Notes: generated from the letters alone by a model not told the origin. Shown: positions 54,611 through 64,000, counted from the first letter of the stretch. The stretch is 64,000 bases of DNA from Kibdelosporangium sp. MJ126-NF4 (GCF_000826545.1 NZ_CDME01000003.1:62001-126000); one strand, 5' to 3'. A program made the numbers and translations.

Positions 54611-54699
54611 CCAACGCCCTCGAAAACCTCGTGAGTGTTTTGGCCGGTTCTAACCGGACTGACCACTCACGACTCCTGAGCTGGGGAGATGTGGCATGA
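54607..54699 (+). CDS. 30-aa ORF linking nuoG and nuoH, spanning a palindrome
   Basis: ATG 54607 overlaps the nuoG stop (ATGA), and TGA 54697-54699 overlaps the nuoH start (ATGA). The 30 codons ([20 protein letters not shown] then [10 protein letters not shown]) run straight through palindrome copy 4 without a stop. A peptide function is unlikely. The reading frame may keep ribosomes coupled between nuoG and nuoH across an inserted repeat. Confidence 0.5.
   Translation: MTNALENLVSVLAGSNRTDHSRLLSWGDVA
54628..54673. repeat. 46-base palindrome, copy 4 (inside the nuo operon)
   Basis: Left arm CTCGTGAGTGTTTTGGCCGG, centre GGTTCTAACC, right arm ending GACCACTCACGA. About 15 of 19 stem positions pair, the weakest stem of the four copies. 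It lies within an operon where a terminator would be harmful, and its stem seems to have decayed. Confidence 0.75.
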
Positions 54700-55988
54700 G
54701 CCGGGCACAGCTGCTGGCTGACGACCCGATCTGGCTGATCCTGCTGAAGGTTCTGTTCATCTTCCTGTTCGCGCTGCTCACCGCGATGATCACGGTGTGG
54801 GCCGAGCGGCGGCTGATCGGCCGGATGCAGAACCGGCCTGGTCCCAACCGGGTCGGCCCGTTCGGTCTGTTCCAGCCGATCGCCGACGCGATCAAGATGC
54901 CGTTCAAGGAAGAGATCGTTCCGCGCACGGCCGACAAGGTGACCTACCGGCTCGCGCCGGTGATCGCGTTGGCACCGACCTTGATCGGCCTGTCGGTGAT
55001 GCCGTTCGGCCCGGAGGTCTCGATCTTCGGTCAGCGGACCGTGCTGCAGCTGGTCGACCTGCCGGTCGGCGTGCTCGTGGTGCTGGCGGCCTCGTCGATC
55101 GGTGTGTACGGCCTCGTGCTCGCGGGCTGGTCGTCCGGATCCCCGTACCCGCTGCTCGGTGGTCTGCGGTCGGCCGCGCAGGTGATCTCGTACGAGATCG
55201 CGATGGGCCTGGCGATCGTCGCGGTGATCATGCAGTCGCACTCGTTGTCGCTCGGCGACATCGTCGACTCGCAGCACGGCCTGTGGTTCGGTCTCGCGCT
55301 GTTCCCGGCGTTCGTCATCTACATCGTGGCGATGGTCGGTGAGACCAACCGGGCCCCGTTCGACCTGCCGGAAGGCGAGTCGGAGCTGGTGGCGGGCTTC
55401 CACACCGAGTACAGCTCGATGAAGTTCGTGATCTTCTACATCGCCGAGTACATCAACATGATCGTGGTCTCGGCGATGGGCGCGACGCTGTTCCTCGGCG
55501 GCTACAAGGCGCCATGGGGCATCGAGCTGATCGGCGACGGCTACTTCAACACCGGCTGGTGGCCGATGTTGTGGTTCCTCGGCAAGATCGGGCTGGCGCT
55601 GTTCTTCTTCATCTGGCTCCGCGGCACGCTCCCGCGTTACCGCTACGACCAGTTCATGAAGCTGGGCTGGAAGTTCCTGGTGCCGCTCAGCCTGGTGTTC
55701 ATCGTGGTGCTGACCGTCGTCAACGTGAAGAACGAGTTGTCCGTGACCGGATGGCTGATCATCGGCGCGTTCGCGATCCTCGTGCTGATCGCACTGGTGA
55801 TGATGATCCCGGACCGCAGGGACCCGAGGTCGGGTCGCGTGCCGATGTCCGGTGGTGGCTTCCCGGTGCCGCCGATCGACCTGCAGATTCCGAGCAAACC
55901 GAGGCGGACCAGAGCGGGCCGCTCACGCGCCGGCCGTCGCCAGACCGTGGCGGCTGGGGCAAAGGAGGGCGACGATGGGGTTTCTTGA
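54696..55988 (+). CDS. nuoH: NADH-quinone oxidoreductase subunit H
   Basis: Membrane subunit beside the quinone site; 430 aa with about eight to nine helices. GGGGAG (54683-54688) is 7 bases before ATG 54696. Motifs: [20 protein letters not shown] and [20 protein letters not shown] (the acidic loop E). The C-terminus carries an Arg-rich extension of about 40 residues. It overlaps nuoI by 14 bases. Confidence 0.96.
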   Translation: MSRAQLLADDPIWLILLKVLFIFLFALLTAMITVWAERRLIGRMQNRPGPNRVGPFGLFQPIADAIKMPFKEEIVPRTADKVTYRLAPVIALAPTLIGLSVMPFGPEVSIFGQRTVLQLVDLPVGVLVVLAASSIGVYGLVLAGWSSGSPYPLLGGLRSAAQVISYEIAMGLAIVAVIMQSHSLSLGDIVDSQHGLWFGLALFPAFVIYIVAMVGETNRAPFDLPEGESELVAGFHTEYSSMKFVIFYIAEYINMIVVSAMGATLFLGGYKAPWGIELIGDGYFNTGWWPMLWFLGKIGLALFFFIWLRGTLPRYRYDQFMKLGWKFLVPLSLVFIVVLTVVNVKNELSVTGWLIIGAFAILVLIALVMMIPDRRDPRSGRVPMSGGGFPVPPIDLQIPSKPRRTRAGRSRAGRRQTVAAGAKEGDDGVS

Positions 55989-56508
55989 TCCGCTGAAGGG
56001 TTTCGGCGTCACCTTCGGGATGATGTTCAAGAAGGTGGCCACCGAGAAGTACCCCGAGGTCAAGAAGGTCACCGCACCTCGGTACCACGGCCGCCACCAG
56101 CTCAACAGGCACCCGGACGGCCTGGAGAAGTGCGTCGGGTGTGAGCTCTGCGCGTGGGCCTGTCCGGCGGACGCGATCTTCGTCGAAGGTGGCAACAACA
56201 CCGACGAGGAGCGTTATTCCCCCGGCGAGCGCTACGGCGCGGACTACCAGATCAACTACCTGCGGTGCATCGGCTGTGGCCTGTGCATCGAGGCGTGCCC
56301 GACCCGCTCGCTCACCATGACCAACGAGCACGAGCTGGCCAACGACAACCGCCAGGTGCTGATCTTCACCAAGGAAGACCTGCTGGCCCCGTTGCTGCCG
56401 GGGATGGAGATGCCGCCACACCCGATGCGCCTGGGCGAGACCGAGCAGGACTACTACGTGAACGGCCCTGAGCTGGCCAAGCGGGCGGGCATGGAGGAGC
56501 ACAAGTGA
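55975..56508 (+). CDS. nuoI: NADH-quinone oxidoreductase subunit I
   Basis: The 23-kDa subunit with clusters N6a and N6b, 177 aa from ATG 55975 (GGAGGG about 8 bases upstream). Two CxxCxxCxxxCP motifs: Cys53, 56, 59, 63 and Cys98, 101, 104, 108. The N-terminal amphipathic helix anchors it to the membrane arm. Overlaps nuoJ by four bases. Confidence 0.97.
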   Translation: MGFLDPLKGFGVTFGMMFKKVATEKYPEVKKVTAPRYHGRHQLNRHPDGLEKCVGCELCAWACPADAIFVEGGNNTDEERYSPGERYGADYQINYLRCIGCGLCIEACPTRSLTMTNEHELANDNRQVLIFTKEDLLAPLLPGMEMPPHPMRLGETEQDYYVNGPELAKRAGMEEHK

Positions 56509-57344
56509 GCTCAGCGATGCTGCTGGCCCAGGCAGGCGCCGAAGTCGCCAAGGTCTCCACCGGCGAGGCGATCTCGTTCTGGGTGCTGGCCCCGATCGCC
56601 CTCGGCGGCGCGCTCGGCATGATCTTCGCCCGCAACGCCGTGCACTCGGCGATGTTCCTGGTGCTGACCATGCTCTCGCTCGGTGTGATGTACATGGTCC
56701 AGCAGGCGCCGTTCCTCGGCTTCGTGCAGATCATCGTCTACACCGGCGCGATCATGATGCTGTTCCTGTTCGTGCTGATGCTGGTCGGCCGGGACTCGTC
56801 CGACTCGGTGGTCGAAGTCCTGCGCGGGCAACGGATCTGGGCGGCCGTGCTGGGTATCGGCCTGGCCGGTCTGCTGGTCTCCGGGGTCGCTGAGGCGCTC
56901 ACCTCGGTCCGCCCGGTCGGCCTGAACGAGGTCAACGCGGGCGGCGGCAACGTCGCGGGCATCGGCCGGTCGGTCTTCACCGACTACCTGTTCCCGTTCG
57001 AGCTGACCTCGGCGCTGCTGATCACCGCCGCGCTCGGCGCGATGGTGCTGGGCCACACGGACAAGTCGAAGCGCATGAACCAGCGGGAGACCGCGGACGC
57101 GCGCTTCCGCGGCGAGCACGACCGGCCGAGCCCGCTGCCCGGCCCGGGTGTGTACGCCACGGCCAACTCGGTCGCGGTCCCGGCACTGCTGCCGGACGGG
57201 TCGATCGCGCCGGAGTCGGTGTCGGCGATCCTCGCGGCCGCCGCGTCGAGTGAGCTGGAGGCCGACGTGCAGGCCGTCGCGGGCTCCGTTCCCGGTCCGG
57301 ACGCGCACGCGCTGAAGGCGTCCACAGAGGAGGGCGACAAGTGA
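56505..57344 (+). CDS. nuoJ: NADH-quinone oxidoreductase subunit J
   Basis: Membrane subunit of 279 aa from GTG 56505, with five helices in the first 190 residues. [22 protein letters not shown] is the helix 3 pi-bulge segment involved in coupling. The remaining 90 residues are a hydrophilic extension, longer than in E. coli NuoJ. Coupled to nuoK by GTGA. Confidence 0.95.
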   Translation: MSSAMLLAQAGAEVAKVSTGEAISFWVLAPIALGGALGMIFARNAVHSAMFLVLTMLSLGVMYMVQQAPFLGFVQIIVYTGAIMMLFLFVLMLVGRDSSDSVVEVLRGQRIWAAVLGIGLAGLLVSGVAEALTSVRPVGLNEVNAGGGNVAGIGRSVFTDYLFPFELTSALLITAALGAMVLGHTDKSKRMNQRETADARFRGEHDRPSPLPGPGVYATANSVAVPALLPDGSIAPESVSAILAAAASSELEADVQAVAGSVPGPDAHALKASTEEGDK

Positions 57345-57640
57345 CCCCCACGTACTACCTGCTGCTCTCCGCGCTGCTGTTCACCATCGGCGCGGTGGGT
57401 GTGCTGGTCCGGCGGAACGCGATCGTGGTGTTCATGTGCGTCGAGCTGATGCTCAACGCGGTGAACCTGACCCTGGTGACCTTCGCCAGGATCAACGGTT
57501 CGCTGGACGGCCAGGTGATGGCGTTCTTCGTGATGGTCGTCGCCGCCGCCGAGGTCGTGGTCGGCCTGGCGATCATCATGTCCATCTTCCGCACCCGTCG
57601 CACGGCCTCCGTGGACGATGCGAACCTGCTGAAGTACTAG
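57341..57640 (+). CDS. nuoK: NADH-quinone oxidoreductase subunit K
   Basis: Three-helix membrane subunit of 99 aa. [20 protein letters not shown] contains the conserved membrane Glu, and a second Glu lies in [14 protein letters not shown]; both are part of the proton path. Standard length. Confidence 0.96.
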   Translation: MTPTYYLLLSALLFTIGAVGVLVRRNAIVVFMCVELMLNAVNLTLVTFARINGSLDGQVMAFFVMVVAAAEVVVGLAIIMSIFRTRRTASVDDANLLKY

Positions 57641-57652
57641 GAGAGGTCGCAG

Positions 57653-59605
57653 GTGTCCCAGAATCTCAGCCTCGCCGCCGCAGAGCAGGTGATCCCGGCG
57701 AGCGGACTGGCCAGTTCGGCGTGGCTTCTGATCGCGCTGCCCGCCTTCGGCGCACTCGTTCTGCTGGTAGGCGGCCGTCGCACCAACGGGTGGGGCCACC
57801 TGCTCGGCATCACCACGGTTGTCGCGTCGTTCGCCATCGGCGTCGCGCTGTTCTTCGGCTCCGGCAGCGGTCAGATCCAGGAAGCGAACCTGTTCTCCTG
57901 GATCCACGTGAACGCGCTGAAGGTCGACTTCGGACTGCGCCTCGACCCGCTGTCGATCACGTTCGTCCTGCTGATCACCGGTGTCGGTTCGCTGATCCAC
58001 ATCTACTCGGTCGGCTACATGGCCGACGACGACGGCAGGCGCCGGTTCTTCGGCTACCTGAACCTGTTCGTCGCGGCGATGCTGATCCTGGTGCTCGGCA
58101 ACAGCTTCGTGACGCTGTACCTCGGCTGGGAGGGCGTGGGTCTCGCGTCCTACCTGCTGATCGGCTGGTATCAGAACCGCCCGTCCGCCGCGACCGCGGC
58201 GAAGAAGGCGTTCCTGATGAACCGCGTCGGTGACGTCGGTCTGGCCGTCGCGATCTTCCTGCTGTTCAAGAACCTCGGCACCACGCAGTACACCGAGGTC
58301 TTCGCCAGGGTCGGCGAGCTGTCACCGGCCACGGTCACCGCGATCACGATCCTGCTGCTGCTCGGTGCCTGCGGTAAGTCGGGCCAGTTCCCGCTGCAGG
58401 CCTGGTTGCCGGACGCGATGGAGGGCCCGACTCCGGTCTCGGCCCTGATCCACGCCGCGACGATGGTGACCGCGGGCGTCTACCTGATCGCCCGCTCGAA
58501 CCCGCTCTACAACCTGACCGCCGACGGCCGACTGGTCGTGATCGTCATCGGCGCGATCACGTTGCTGATCGGGTGTGTCATCGGCTGCGCGTACGACGAC
58601 ATCAAGAAAGTCCTGGCGTACTCGACCGTTTCGCAGATCGGTTACATGATCCTGGCGGTCGGACTCGGCCCGTTCGGGTACGCGCTGGGCATCATGCACC
58701 TCGTCGCCCACGGCTTCTTCAAGGCCGGACTGTTCCTCGGGGCCGGTTCGGTGATGCATGCCATGAAGGACGAAGTGGACATGCGCAAGTACGGCGGCCT
58801 GTGGCGGATCATGCCGATCACGTTCGGCACGTTCCTGCTCGGCTACCTGGCGCTGATCGGTATCCCGCCGTTCTCCGGCTTCTTCACCAAGGACGCGATC
58901 ATCGCGGCCGCGTTCGGCCAGGAAGGCTGGCGCGCCTGGGTGTTCGGCGGCGCGGCGCTGCTGGGCGCCGGGCTGACCGCGTTCTACATGACACGCCTGA
59001 TGCTGATGACGTTCTTCGGCAAGAAGCGCTGGAAGGAACTGAAGGCCGAGGACGGCTCGGACTTCCATCCGCACGAGGCCAAGCCGGTGATGACCATCCC
59101 GATGATCGTCCTGGCGATCGGCTCGGTCGGCGCTGGTTTCTTCTTCACGCAGGGCGAGCGGTTCGTCAACTGGCTGGCCCCGTCGCTGCAGCCATTGGAA
59201 AAGGTCGAGCACGGCGTCATCTCGCACGGCCTGATTCAGATCCTGGTGATCGGCCTGTCGGTGCTCGGTGTGCTGCTCGCGTGGCTGATCGTCGGCCGCA
59301 AGGACGTCCCGGTGGTCAAGCCCGCGAGGGTCTCGCCGGTTGTCCGGGCCGCCCGCGCGGACCTGTACGGCAACCACCTCAACGAGGCACTCGTTGCCAG
59401 GCCGGGGACCTGGCTGGCCCGCGCGCTGGTCTACGTGGACAACAAGGGCGTCGACGGCCTGGTGAACGGGATCGCGGCGTCGTTCGGCGGTAGCTCCGGC
59501 AGACTCCGCCGACTGCAGACCGGGTTCGTGCGTTCGTACGCGCTGAGCATGCTGGCAAGCGGGATCCTCGTGGTCGCCGCGCTGCTGATGGTGAGGTTCT
59601 CCTGA
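57653..59605 (+). CDS. nuoL: NADH-quinone oxidoreductase subunit L
   Basis: Distal antiporter-like proton pump subunit with the long lateral helix; 650 aa from GTG 57653 (GGAGAGG upstream). Motifs: [27 protein letters not shown] with the conserved Lys, and [20 protein letters not shown]. It overlaps nuoM by one base (TGATG). Confidence 0.96.
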   Translation: MSQNLSLAAAEQVIPASGLASSAWLLIALPAFGALVLLVGGRRTNGWGHLLGITTVVASFAIGVALFFGSGSGQIQEANLFSWIHVNALKVDFGLRLDPLSITFVLLITGVGSLIHIYSVGYMADDDGRRRFFGYLNLFVAAMLILVLGNSFVTLYLGWEGVGLASYLLIGWYQNRPSAATAAKKAFLMNRVGDVGLAVAIFLLFKNLGTTQYTEVFARVGELSPATVTAITILLLLGACGKSGQFPLQAWLPDAMEGPTPVSALIHAATMVTAGVYLIARSNPLYNLTADGRLVVIVIGAITLLIGCVIGCAYDDIKKVLAYSTVSQIGYMILAVGLGPFGYALGIMHLVAHGFFKAGLFLGAGSVMHAMKDEVDMRKYGGLWRIMPITFGTFLLGYLALIGIPPFSGFFTKDAIIAAAFGQEGWRAWVFGGAALLGAGLTAFYMTRLMLMTFFGKKRWKELKAEDGSDFHPHEAKPVMTIPMIVLAIGSVGAGFFFTQGERFVNWLAPSLQPLEKVEHGVISHGLIQILVIGLSVLGVLLAWLIVGRKDVPVVKPARVSPVVRAARADLYGNHLNEALVARPGTWLARALVYVDNKGVDGLVNGIAASFGGSSGRLRRLQTGFVRSYALSMLASGILVVAALLMVRFS

Positions 59606-61206
59606 TGAACACGCAGCCCGCCGCGATGATCGCGGGCACGTCGAGCGGTGGCGCGGGTCTTGTTCTCGCGCTCCTGCTGTTGCCGCTGCTCGGCGGCGTC
59701 GTGGTGGCCTTCCTCAAGGACGACCGGCTGGCGAAGCTGACCGCGTTGACGGTCTCGCTGGTCGAGTTGGTCCTGGTCATCCCGACGTGGATCACCTACG
59801 TGCCCAACGGTTCGCGGATCCAGCTGTCGATGTCGGTCGACTGGATCCCGTCGTTCGGTGTGCACTTCTCGCTCGGCATCGACGGCATCGCGCTGACGAT
59901 GATCGCGCTGATCGGCATCCTCACGCCGATCGTGATCGGCGGTTCGTGGGCCGACAAACTGCCGGAAGGCCGTGGCGCGGCGGGTTTCTACTCGCTGCTG
60001 CTGGTGATGCAGACGGGCATGATCGGCGTGTTCGCCGCGACCGACGTGTTCCTGTTCTACGTGTTCTTCGAGGCAGTGCTGGTCCCGATGTACTTCCTCG
60101 TCGGCCGTTTCGGCGGACCGCGCAGGCAGTACGCGGCGATGAAGTTCTTCCTGTACTCGCTGCTCGGCGGGCTGATCATGCTCGCGTCGGTGATCGGCCT
60201 GTTCGTGGTCAGCAAGGACTACAACAACGGCGTCGGGACGCTCGACTGGCAGACGCTGTCGACGGTGATGGACCAGGCGCCGCTGGGCACACAGGTCTGG
60301 CTGTTCCTCGGCTTCTTCTTCGCCTTCGCGATCAAGGCGCCGCTGGTGCCGCTGCACACCTGGCTGCCGGACGCCACCGCCGAAGCCCCGATCGGAACTG
60401 GTGTGCTGCTGGTCGGTGTGCTGGACAAGATCGGCACGTTCGGCTTCCTGCGCTACTGCCTGCCGCTGTTCCCGGCGGCCAGCAAGGAACTCGCGCCGCT
60501 CGTACTGATCCTCTCGGTGCTCGGCATCGTCTACGGCGCGCTGCTCGCGGCGGGCCAGAACGACATGAAGCGGTTGATGGCGTACATCTCCATCGCCCAC
60601 TTCGGCTTCATCGGACTGGGCATCTTCGCCTTCTCGACGCAGTCGATCGCCGGTTCGGCGCTGTACATGGTCAACCACGGCCTGGCGACCGGGATGCTGT
60701 TCCTGGTCGTCGGCATGGTGATCGCCCGCGGCGACTCGCGGGCGATCCGCGACTACGGCGGCTTGGCGAAGCTGACGCCGGTGCTGGCGGGGATGTTCCT
60801 GTTCGCCGGTCTGGCGGCGCTGTCGCTGCCCGGCACGAACTCGTTCGTCAGCGAGTTTTTGGTGCTGGTCGGGTCGTACCCGAACGCTCCGGTCTACTCG
60901 ATCATCGGCGCGGTCGGCATGATCCTCGCCGCGGCCTACGTGCTGTGGGCCTACCAGCGGGTCTTCCAGGGCCCGGTGCGCGGCAACGCGCTGGTCGCCC
61001 TGGCCCCCGGGCCCGGCGCCGCGGGCGACCCGGCCAAGACCTCGATCGCGGACCTGGGTGTGCGCGAGAAGGTCGTGCTGGCCCCGCTTGTCGTTCTGAT
61101 CATCTTCTTGGGCTTCTACCCGGCGCCGGTGCTGGACGTGCTCCAGCCGACGGTGGACGCAACGCTGCAGTCGGTCGGCCTGGCCGACCCAGTGGGAGGC
61201 AAGTGA
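59605..61206 (+). CDS. nuoM: NADH-quinone oxidoreductase subunit M
   Basis: Antiporter-like proton pump subunit, 533 aa, about 14 helices. Motifs: FFEAVLVPMYFLVGRFGG (membrane Glu), AIKAPLVPLHTWLPDATAEAP and AHFGFIGLG. Complete; nuoN begins one base after the stop. Confidence 0.96.
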   Translation: MNTQPAAMIAGTSSGGAGLVLALLLLPLLGGVVVAFLKDDRLAKLTALTVSLVELVLVIPTWITYVPNGSRIQLSMSVDWIPSFGVHFSLGIDGIALTMIALIGILTPIVIGGSWADKLPEGRGAAGFYSLLLVMQTGMIGVFAATDVFLFYVFFEAVLVPMYFLVGRFGGPRRQYAAMKFFLYSLLGGLIMLASVIGLFVVSKDYNNGVGTLDWQTLSTVMDQAPLGTQVWLFLGFFFAFAIKAPLVPLHTWLPDATAEAPIGTGVLLVGVLDKIGTFGFLRYCLPLFPAASKELAPLVLILSVLGIVYGALLAAGQNDMKRLMAYISIAHFGFIGLGIFAFSTQSIAGSALYMVNHGLATGMLFLVVGMVIARGDSRAIRDYGGLAKLTPVLAGMFLFAGLAALSLPGTNSFVSEFLVLVGSYPNAPVYSIIGAVGMILAAAYVLWAYQRVFQGPVRGNALVALAPGPGAAGDPAKTSIADLGVREKVVLAPLVVLIIFLGFYPAPVLDVLQPTVDATLQSVGLADPVGGK

Positions 61207-61207
61207 C

Positions 61208-62776
61208 GTGTTGGCTCTACAACCACCAGCGCAGGCGCCGATCGACGCGCCGCAGATCGAGTACTCGGCGATCCTGCCGGTCTTGATCCTGCTCGCGGCG
61301 GCGTGCATCGGTGTGCTGATCGAGGCGTTCGTGTCCAAGGCGAACCGGTGGGGCGCACAGGTCACGCTGGCGCTGCTGGCCGTGCTGGCCGCGGGCGTGG
61401 CGTTCATCGTCTACGTCACCGGCAATCCGCCGCAGCGTGGCCTGACCACGCTGTACAAGGCGATCGCGGTCGACGGTCCCGCACTGTTCCTGTGGGGCAC
61501 GCTGTTGGCGCTGGGCCTCGGTGCCCTGCTGCTGATCGCGGACCGCACGGTCGAGCGCGGCGGCGCGTTCGTGGCGCAGGCCGGTATCCGGCCGGGCACC
61601 ATCCAGGACCGCGTGCAGGCCACGTCGGGCAGCATGCAGACCGAGGTCTTCCCGCTGACGCTGTTCGCGTTGTCCGGGATGATGGTCTTCTGCGCGGCCA
61701 ACGACCTGCTGACGATGTTCATCGCGCTGGAGGTGCTGAGCCTCCCGCTGTACCTGATGTGTGGCCTGGCCAGGCGCCGCAGGCTGATCTCGCAGGAGTC
61801 GGCGGTCAAGTACTTCCTGCTCGGCGCGTTCGCCTCGGCGTTCTTCCTCTACGGCCTCGCGCTGCTGTACGGCTACGCCGGTTCGGTGAAGCTGGCCGAC
61901 ATCGCCAACGCGGCAGCCGGTTCGGCCGCGTCGGACACGTTGCTGTTCGCCGGTTTCGGTCTGCTGGTCGTGGGTCTGCTGTTCAAGGCCTCGGTCGGTC
62001 CGTTCCACGCGTGGACGCCGGACGTGTACCAGGGCTCGCCGACTCCGATCACCGCGTTCATGGCCGCGTGCACCAAGGTTGCCGCGTTCGGCGGCATCCT
62101 GCGCGTGCTGACGGTCGGCTTCGAGTCGACCAGTTGGGAATGGCGTGGGGTGCTGTGGGTCGTGGCGGTCGCCTCCATGGTGATCGGCGCGGTGCTCGGC
62201 CTGACGCAGACCGACGTGAAGCGCATGCTGGCGTACTCGTCGATCGCACACGCGGGCTTCCTGCTCGTCGGTGCGTTGGCGCTGCGGCCGGAAGGCCTGT
62301 CGGGCACGCTGTTCTACCTGCTGACGTACGGCTTCACCACGCTGGCCGCGTTCGGCGCGGTGAGCCTGGTGCGTGACGCGTCCGGCGAGGCCACGCACCT
62401 GTCCCAGTGGGCCGGTCTGGCCAAGCGGTCGCCGGTGTTGGCGGCGGTGTTCACGTTCCTGCTGCTCGCCATGGCCGGTATCCCGCTGACAAGCGGGTTC
62501 ATTGGCAAGTTCGTGGTGTTCTCGGCCGGTATCCAGGACGGGATGACGCCGCTGGTGGTGATCGCGCTGGTGGCCTCGGCCGTGGCGGCGTTCTTCTACC
62601 TGCGGGTGATTGTGCTGATGTACTTCAGCGACCCGGCGCCGGACGGCCCGACGGTGACCGTGCCCGGTACGTTCACCACGGCGGCGATCACCCTCGGCGT
62701 CCTGGTCACGCTGATCCTCGGTGTGGTGCCCACGTTCGCGCTGAACTGGGCGAGTACGGGAACGTTCGCCTTCTAG
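61208..62776 (+). CDS. nuoN: NADH-quinone oxidoreductase subunit N
   Basis: Third antiporter-like subunit, 522 aa from GTG 61208. Motifs: MFIALEVLSLPLYLMCGLAR, ESAVKYFLLGAFASAFFLYG and FKASVGPFHAWTPDVYQGSPTPI (in part). It ends the operon, and its stop overlaps the convergent gene's stop. No clear terminator hairpin lies directly after it. Confidence 0.96.
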   Translation: MLALQPPAQAPIDAPQIEYSAILPVLILLAAACIGVLIEAFVSKANRWGAQVTLALLAVLAAGVAFIVYVTGNPPQRGLTTLYKAIAVDGPALFLWGTLLALGLGALLLIADRTVERGGAFVAQAGIRPGTIQDRVQATSGSMQTEVFPLTLFALSGMMVFCAANDLLTMFIALEVLSLPLYLMCGLARRRRLISQESAVKYFLLGAFASAFFLYGLALLYGYAGSVKLADIANAAAGSAASDTLLFAGFGLLVVGLLFKASVGPFHAWTPDVYQGSPTPITAFMAACTKVAAFGGILRVLTVGFESTSWEWRGVLWVVAVASMVIGAVLGLTQTDVKRMLAYSSIAHAGFLLVGALALRPEGLSGTLFYLLTYGFTTLAAFGAVSLVRDASGEATHLSQWAGLAKRSPVLAAVFTFLLLAMAGIPLTSGFIGKFVVFSAGIQDGMTPLVVIALVASAVAAFFYLRVIVLMYFSDPAPDGPTVTVPGTFTTAAITLGVLVTLILGVVPTFALNWASTGTFAF

Positions 62777-63087
62777 GCGCTGAGCAACTTGTGCGGGTCC
62801 GGCCAGGTGGAAACCTGGTCGGGCCCGTTTTGGCATATGGAGACGGTGTAGAGGTACTGGTCGGGCTCGTCGTCGTCAACGAGGGTGACGAACTCGGCGC
62901 TGTAGAGCCCGGAGTCGAGGTCTCCGGGCAGCAGGACGTCCAGGGCCCACGCGGTGAGCCCGCCCGCGAGCTCCTTCACCCCGCCGCCACCGGGGGCCAC
63001 CTCGATGTGTTCCAGCAGCTTGTAGTGGGGCGAGGGCCGATCCTGCTTGCGTACTTCGAAGAGCCTGTAAGCGTACCGAGTTGCCAT
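62773..63087 (-). CDS. Small protein of unknown function
   Basis: The protein has 104 aa from ATG 63087, with AGGATA 3 bases upstream. It is acidic and soluble, starting MATRYAYRLFEVRKQDRPSP and ending TWPDPHKLLSA. It has a beta-rich middle (YSAEFVTLVDDDEPDQYLYT). No domain is recognised. It is divergent to an XRE regulator whose family often controls small neighbouring genes, so a regulator-target or regulator-partner pair is possible. Confidence 0.65.
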   Translation of the reverse strand: MATRYAYRLFEVRKQDRPSPHYKLLEHIEVAPGGGGVKELAGGLTAWALDVLLPGDLDSGLYSAEFVTLVDDDEPDQYLYTVSICQNGPDQVSTWPDPHKLLSA

Positions 63088-63102
63088 TGGTATCCTCCGT
63101 GC

Positions 63103-63140
63103 TTGACAATGAGCGCTCAGTATCGCTGATCGCGGATCAG
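63103..63140 (+). promoter_or_regulatory. Promoter and operators of the XRE regulator gene
   Basis: TTGACA at 63103-63108 is a perfect -35. A 10-base palindrome TGAGCGCTCA (63110-63119) follows, then the inverted repeat CTGATC-GCG-GATCAG (63126-63140), which ends at the ATG. Both palindromes are candidate self-operators. Confidence 0.5.
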
Positions 63141-64000
63141 ATGGGCAATCCACGGATGGGTGACATGGAACCGACATCGAGCACGATCCAAGCCTGGGAA
63201 CTGGGCCTCCGGTTGAAGGAACGGCGCGAGGAACTGGGGATGACCACTGCAGTGGCAGGCAGGGCCACCGGACTGGGTGGCACGAACCTGTCGGCGATCG
63301 AGACGGGCAGGCGCAAACTGCCCCCACTGCGGATGCCGGACGTAGCGAATGTCTACGGATGGACTGCCGACGAGATGTCCACTGTGGAGGAGCTGCGGGC
63401 GGGGGCGGATCGTCGCGAGTGGTACCACGACTACGCCCACATCTACTCGGACGAGTTCATCCGCTTCCTGGGCCTCGAAGCCGGTGCCGTGAGCGTTCGG
63501 ATCTACCAGTGCGAGGTGATTCCAGGGCTGTTGCAGACAACTGACTACGCCAGGGCGATGATCAATGGCGGTGGACCATACATCCGTCCTGTCGAGGTCG
63601 ACGTGCGGGTGGAGTCCCGTCTACGCCGCACGGCCCGACTGAGTGGCGACTGTCCGCTGAACATCTCGATCGTGCTCGGCCAAGCCGCGCTGCTGCAACG
63701 TGTAGGTGGCACTGAGGTCATGCGCGCTCAGTTGGAACAACTCGCTGAGATGGCCTCCGGGCAAGTTGATGTTCGAGTGATGCCGTTCGGTGTCGGTGCG
63801 CATCCACTGATCGGCAACTCGGTAGAGCTGTTCTCGTTCGCATCGGCACGGTTGCCCAACGTGCTGTGGCAGGAAACCGTTACCTCTAGGGCAATCGTGG
63901 ATGAGCGAAGTAAGATTCTGGAAGCGACCGCCAGCTTGGATGAAGCGACGGAACGGGCCTTGAGTCGTGGAGACTCGCTGGCGCTTATCCGCCAAGTGCT
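63141..64000 (+). CDS. XRE-family regulator with DUF5753-type C-terminal domain, truncated at the window edge
   Basis: The frame is open from ATG 63141 (alternatives ATG 63156 and 63165) to the right edge, 286 codons. The N-terminal helix-turn-helix reads LGLRLKERREELGMTTAVAG then LSAIETGRRKLPPLRMPDVA. The long C-terminal part has IRFLGLEAGAVSVRIYQCEV, VIPGLLQTTDYARAM and VRVMPFGVGAHP, as in the large actinobacterial family of DUF5753 regulators. These are often paired with a DUF397 gene, which would lie beyond the window. Confidence 0.88.
   Translation, partial: MGNPRMGDMEPTSSTIQAWELGLRLKERREELGMTTAVAGRATGLGGTNLSAIETGRRKLPPLRMPDVANVYGWTADEMSTVEELRAGADRREWYHDYAHIYSDEFIRFLGLEAGAVSVRIYQCEVIPGLLQTTDYARAMINGGGPYIRPVEVDVRVESRLRRTARLSGDCPLNISIVLGQAALLQRVGGTEVMRAQLEQLAEMASGQVDVRVMPFGVGAHPLIGNSVELFSFASARLPNVLWQETVTSRAIVDERSKILEATASLDEATERALSRGDSLALIRQV

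Overview
The window is high-GC actinobacterial chromosome. Start codons are often GTG, several genes carry a -10 box 6-8 bases before the start codon (leaderless transcription), and the conserved genes (Rex, BldC, MenJ, system II cytochrome c maturation, heme-menaquinone neighbourhood) point to the Pseudonocardiales (Amycolatopsis/Kibdelosporangium/Lentzea type). Gene order from hemA to menJ follows in outline the hemA-hemC-hemD-hemB / hemL-ccsA / menA-menE-menB-menD-mgtA-menG-menJ region of Mycobacterium, with insertions. The whole window is core respiratory and cofactor metabolism, not a mobile island.

Layout. 1-1703: the end of a molybdopterin oxidoreductase gene, then 1.1 kb without a gene, holding a degenerate 29-base tandem repeat, a large imperfect inverted repeat and the rex promoter. 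1704-7368: rex-hemA-hemC-hemD and hemB (NADH-sensing repressor and tetrapyrrole synthesis). 7385-9119: four small membrane-protein genes. 9185-12854: MacA/MacB-type transporter operon with a DUF5666-like partner. 12943-18852: hemL, a phosphatase, tlpA, ccdA, resB, ccsA. 18962-24655: MinD-like ATPase, bldC, Lrp-type regulator, DUF4229, a DGPF protein with an ECF42-type sigma factor, and an MscS channel. 24676-38235: cysteine desulfhydrase-like enzyme, menA, menE, menB, menD, an M1 peptidase, an inositol-monophosphatase-like enzyme, two GT4 glycosyltransferases and menG. 38232-44700 (minus strand): a secreted alpha/beta hydrolase with a degraded extra repeat behind its stop codon, and an uncharacterised two-gene membrane module. 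44797-46086: menJ. 46087-46939: a gene-free stretch full of structured repeats ending in the nuo promoter. 46940-62776: the 14-gene nuoA-N operon. 62773-64000: a small unknown gene and a truncated XRE regulator gene.

How it fits together. The genes make heme (ALA to uroporphyrinogen III), mature c-type cytochromes, make, methylate and saturate menaquinone, and build the proton-pumping NADH:menaquinone oxidoreductase. Rex, the NADH/NAD+ sensor, is encoded at one end. Operators matching the Streptomyces Rex site (TGTGAA-N4-TTCACA) lie before rex itself, twice before nuoA, and in a slightly weaker form before menJ. This suggests that redox state sets complex I, heme precursor and menaquinone tailoring together.

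The main unexplained signals are non-coding. There is a family of 46-base palindromes (four copies, one inside the nuo operon within a small coupled ORF), a pair of related 100-120-base foldback elements with conserved cores and covarying arms before nuo, a 30-base covarying hairpin repeat between menE and menB, and the long foldback before rex. No tRNA, rRNA, CRISPR array, transposase or prophage gene was seen. All functional assignments come from reading motifs; no database search was run.
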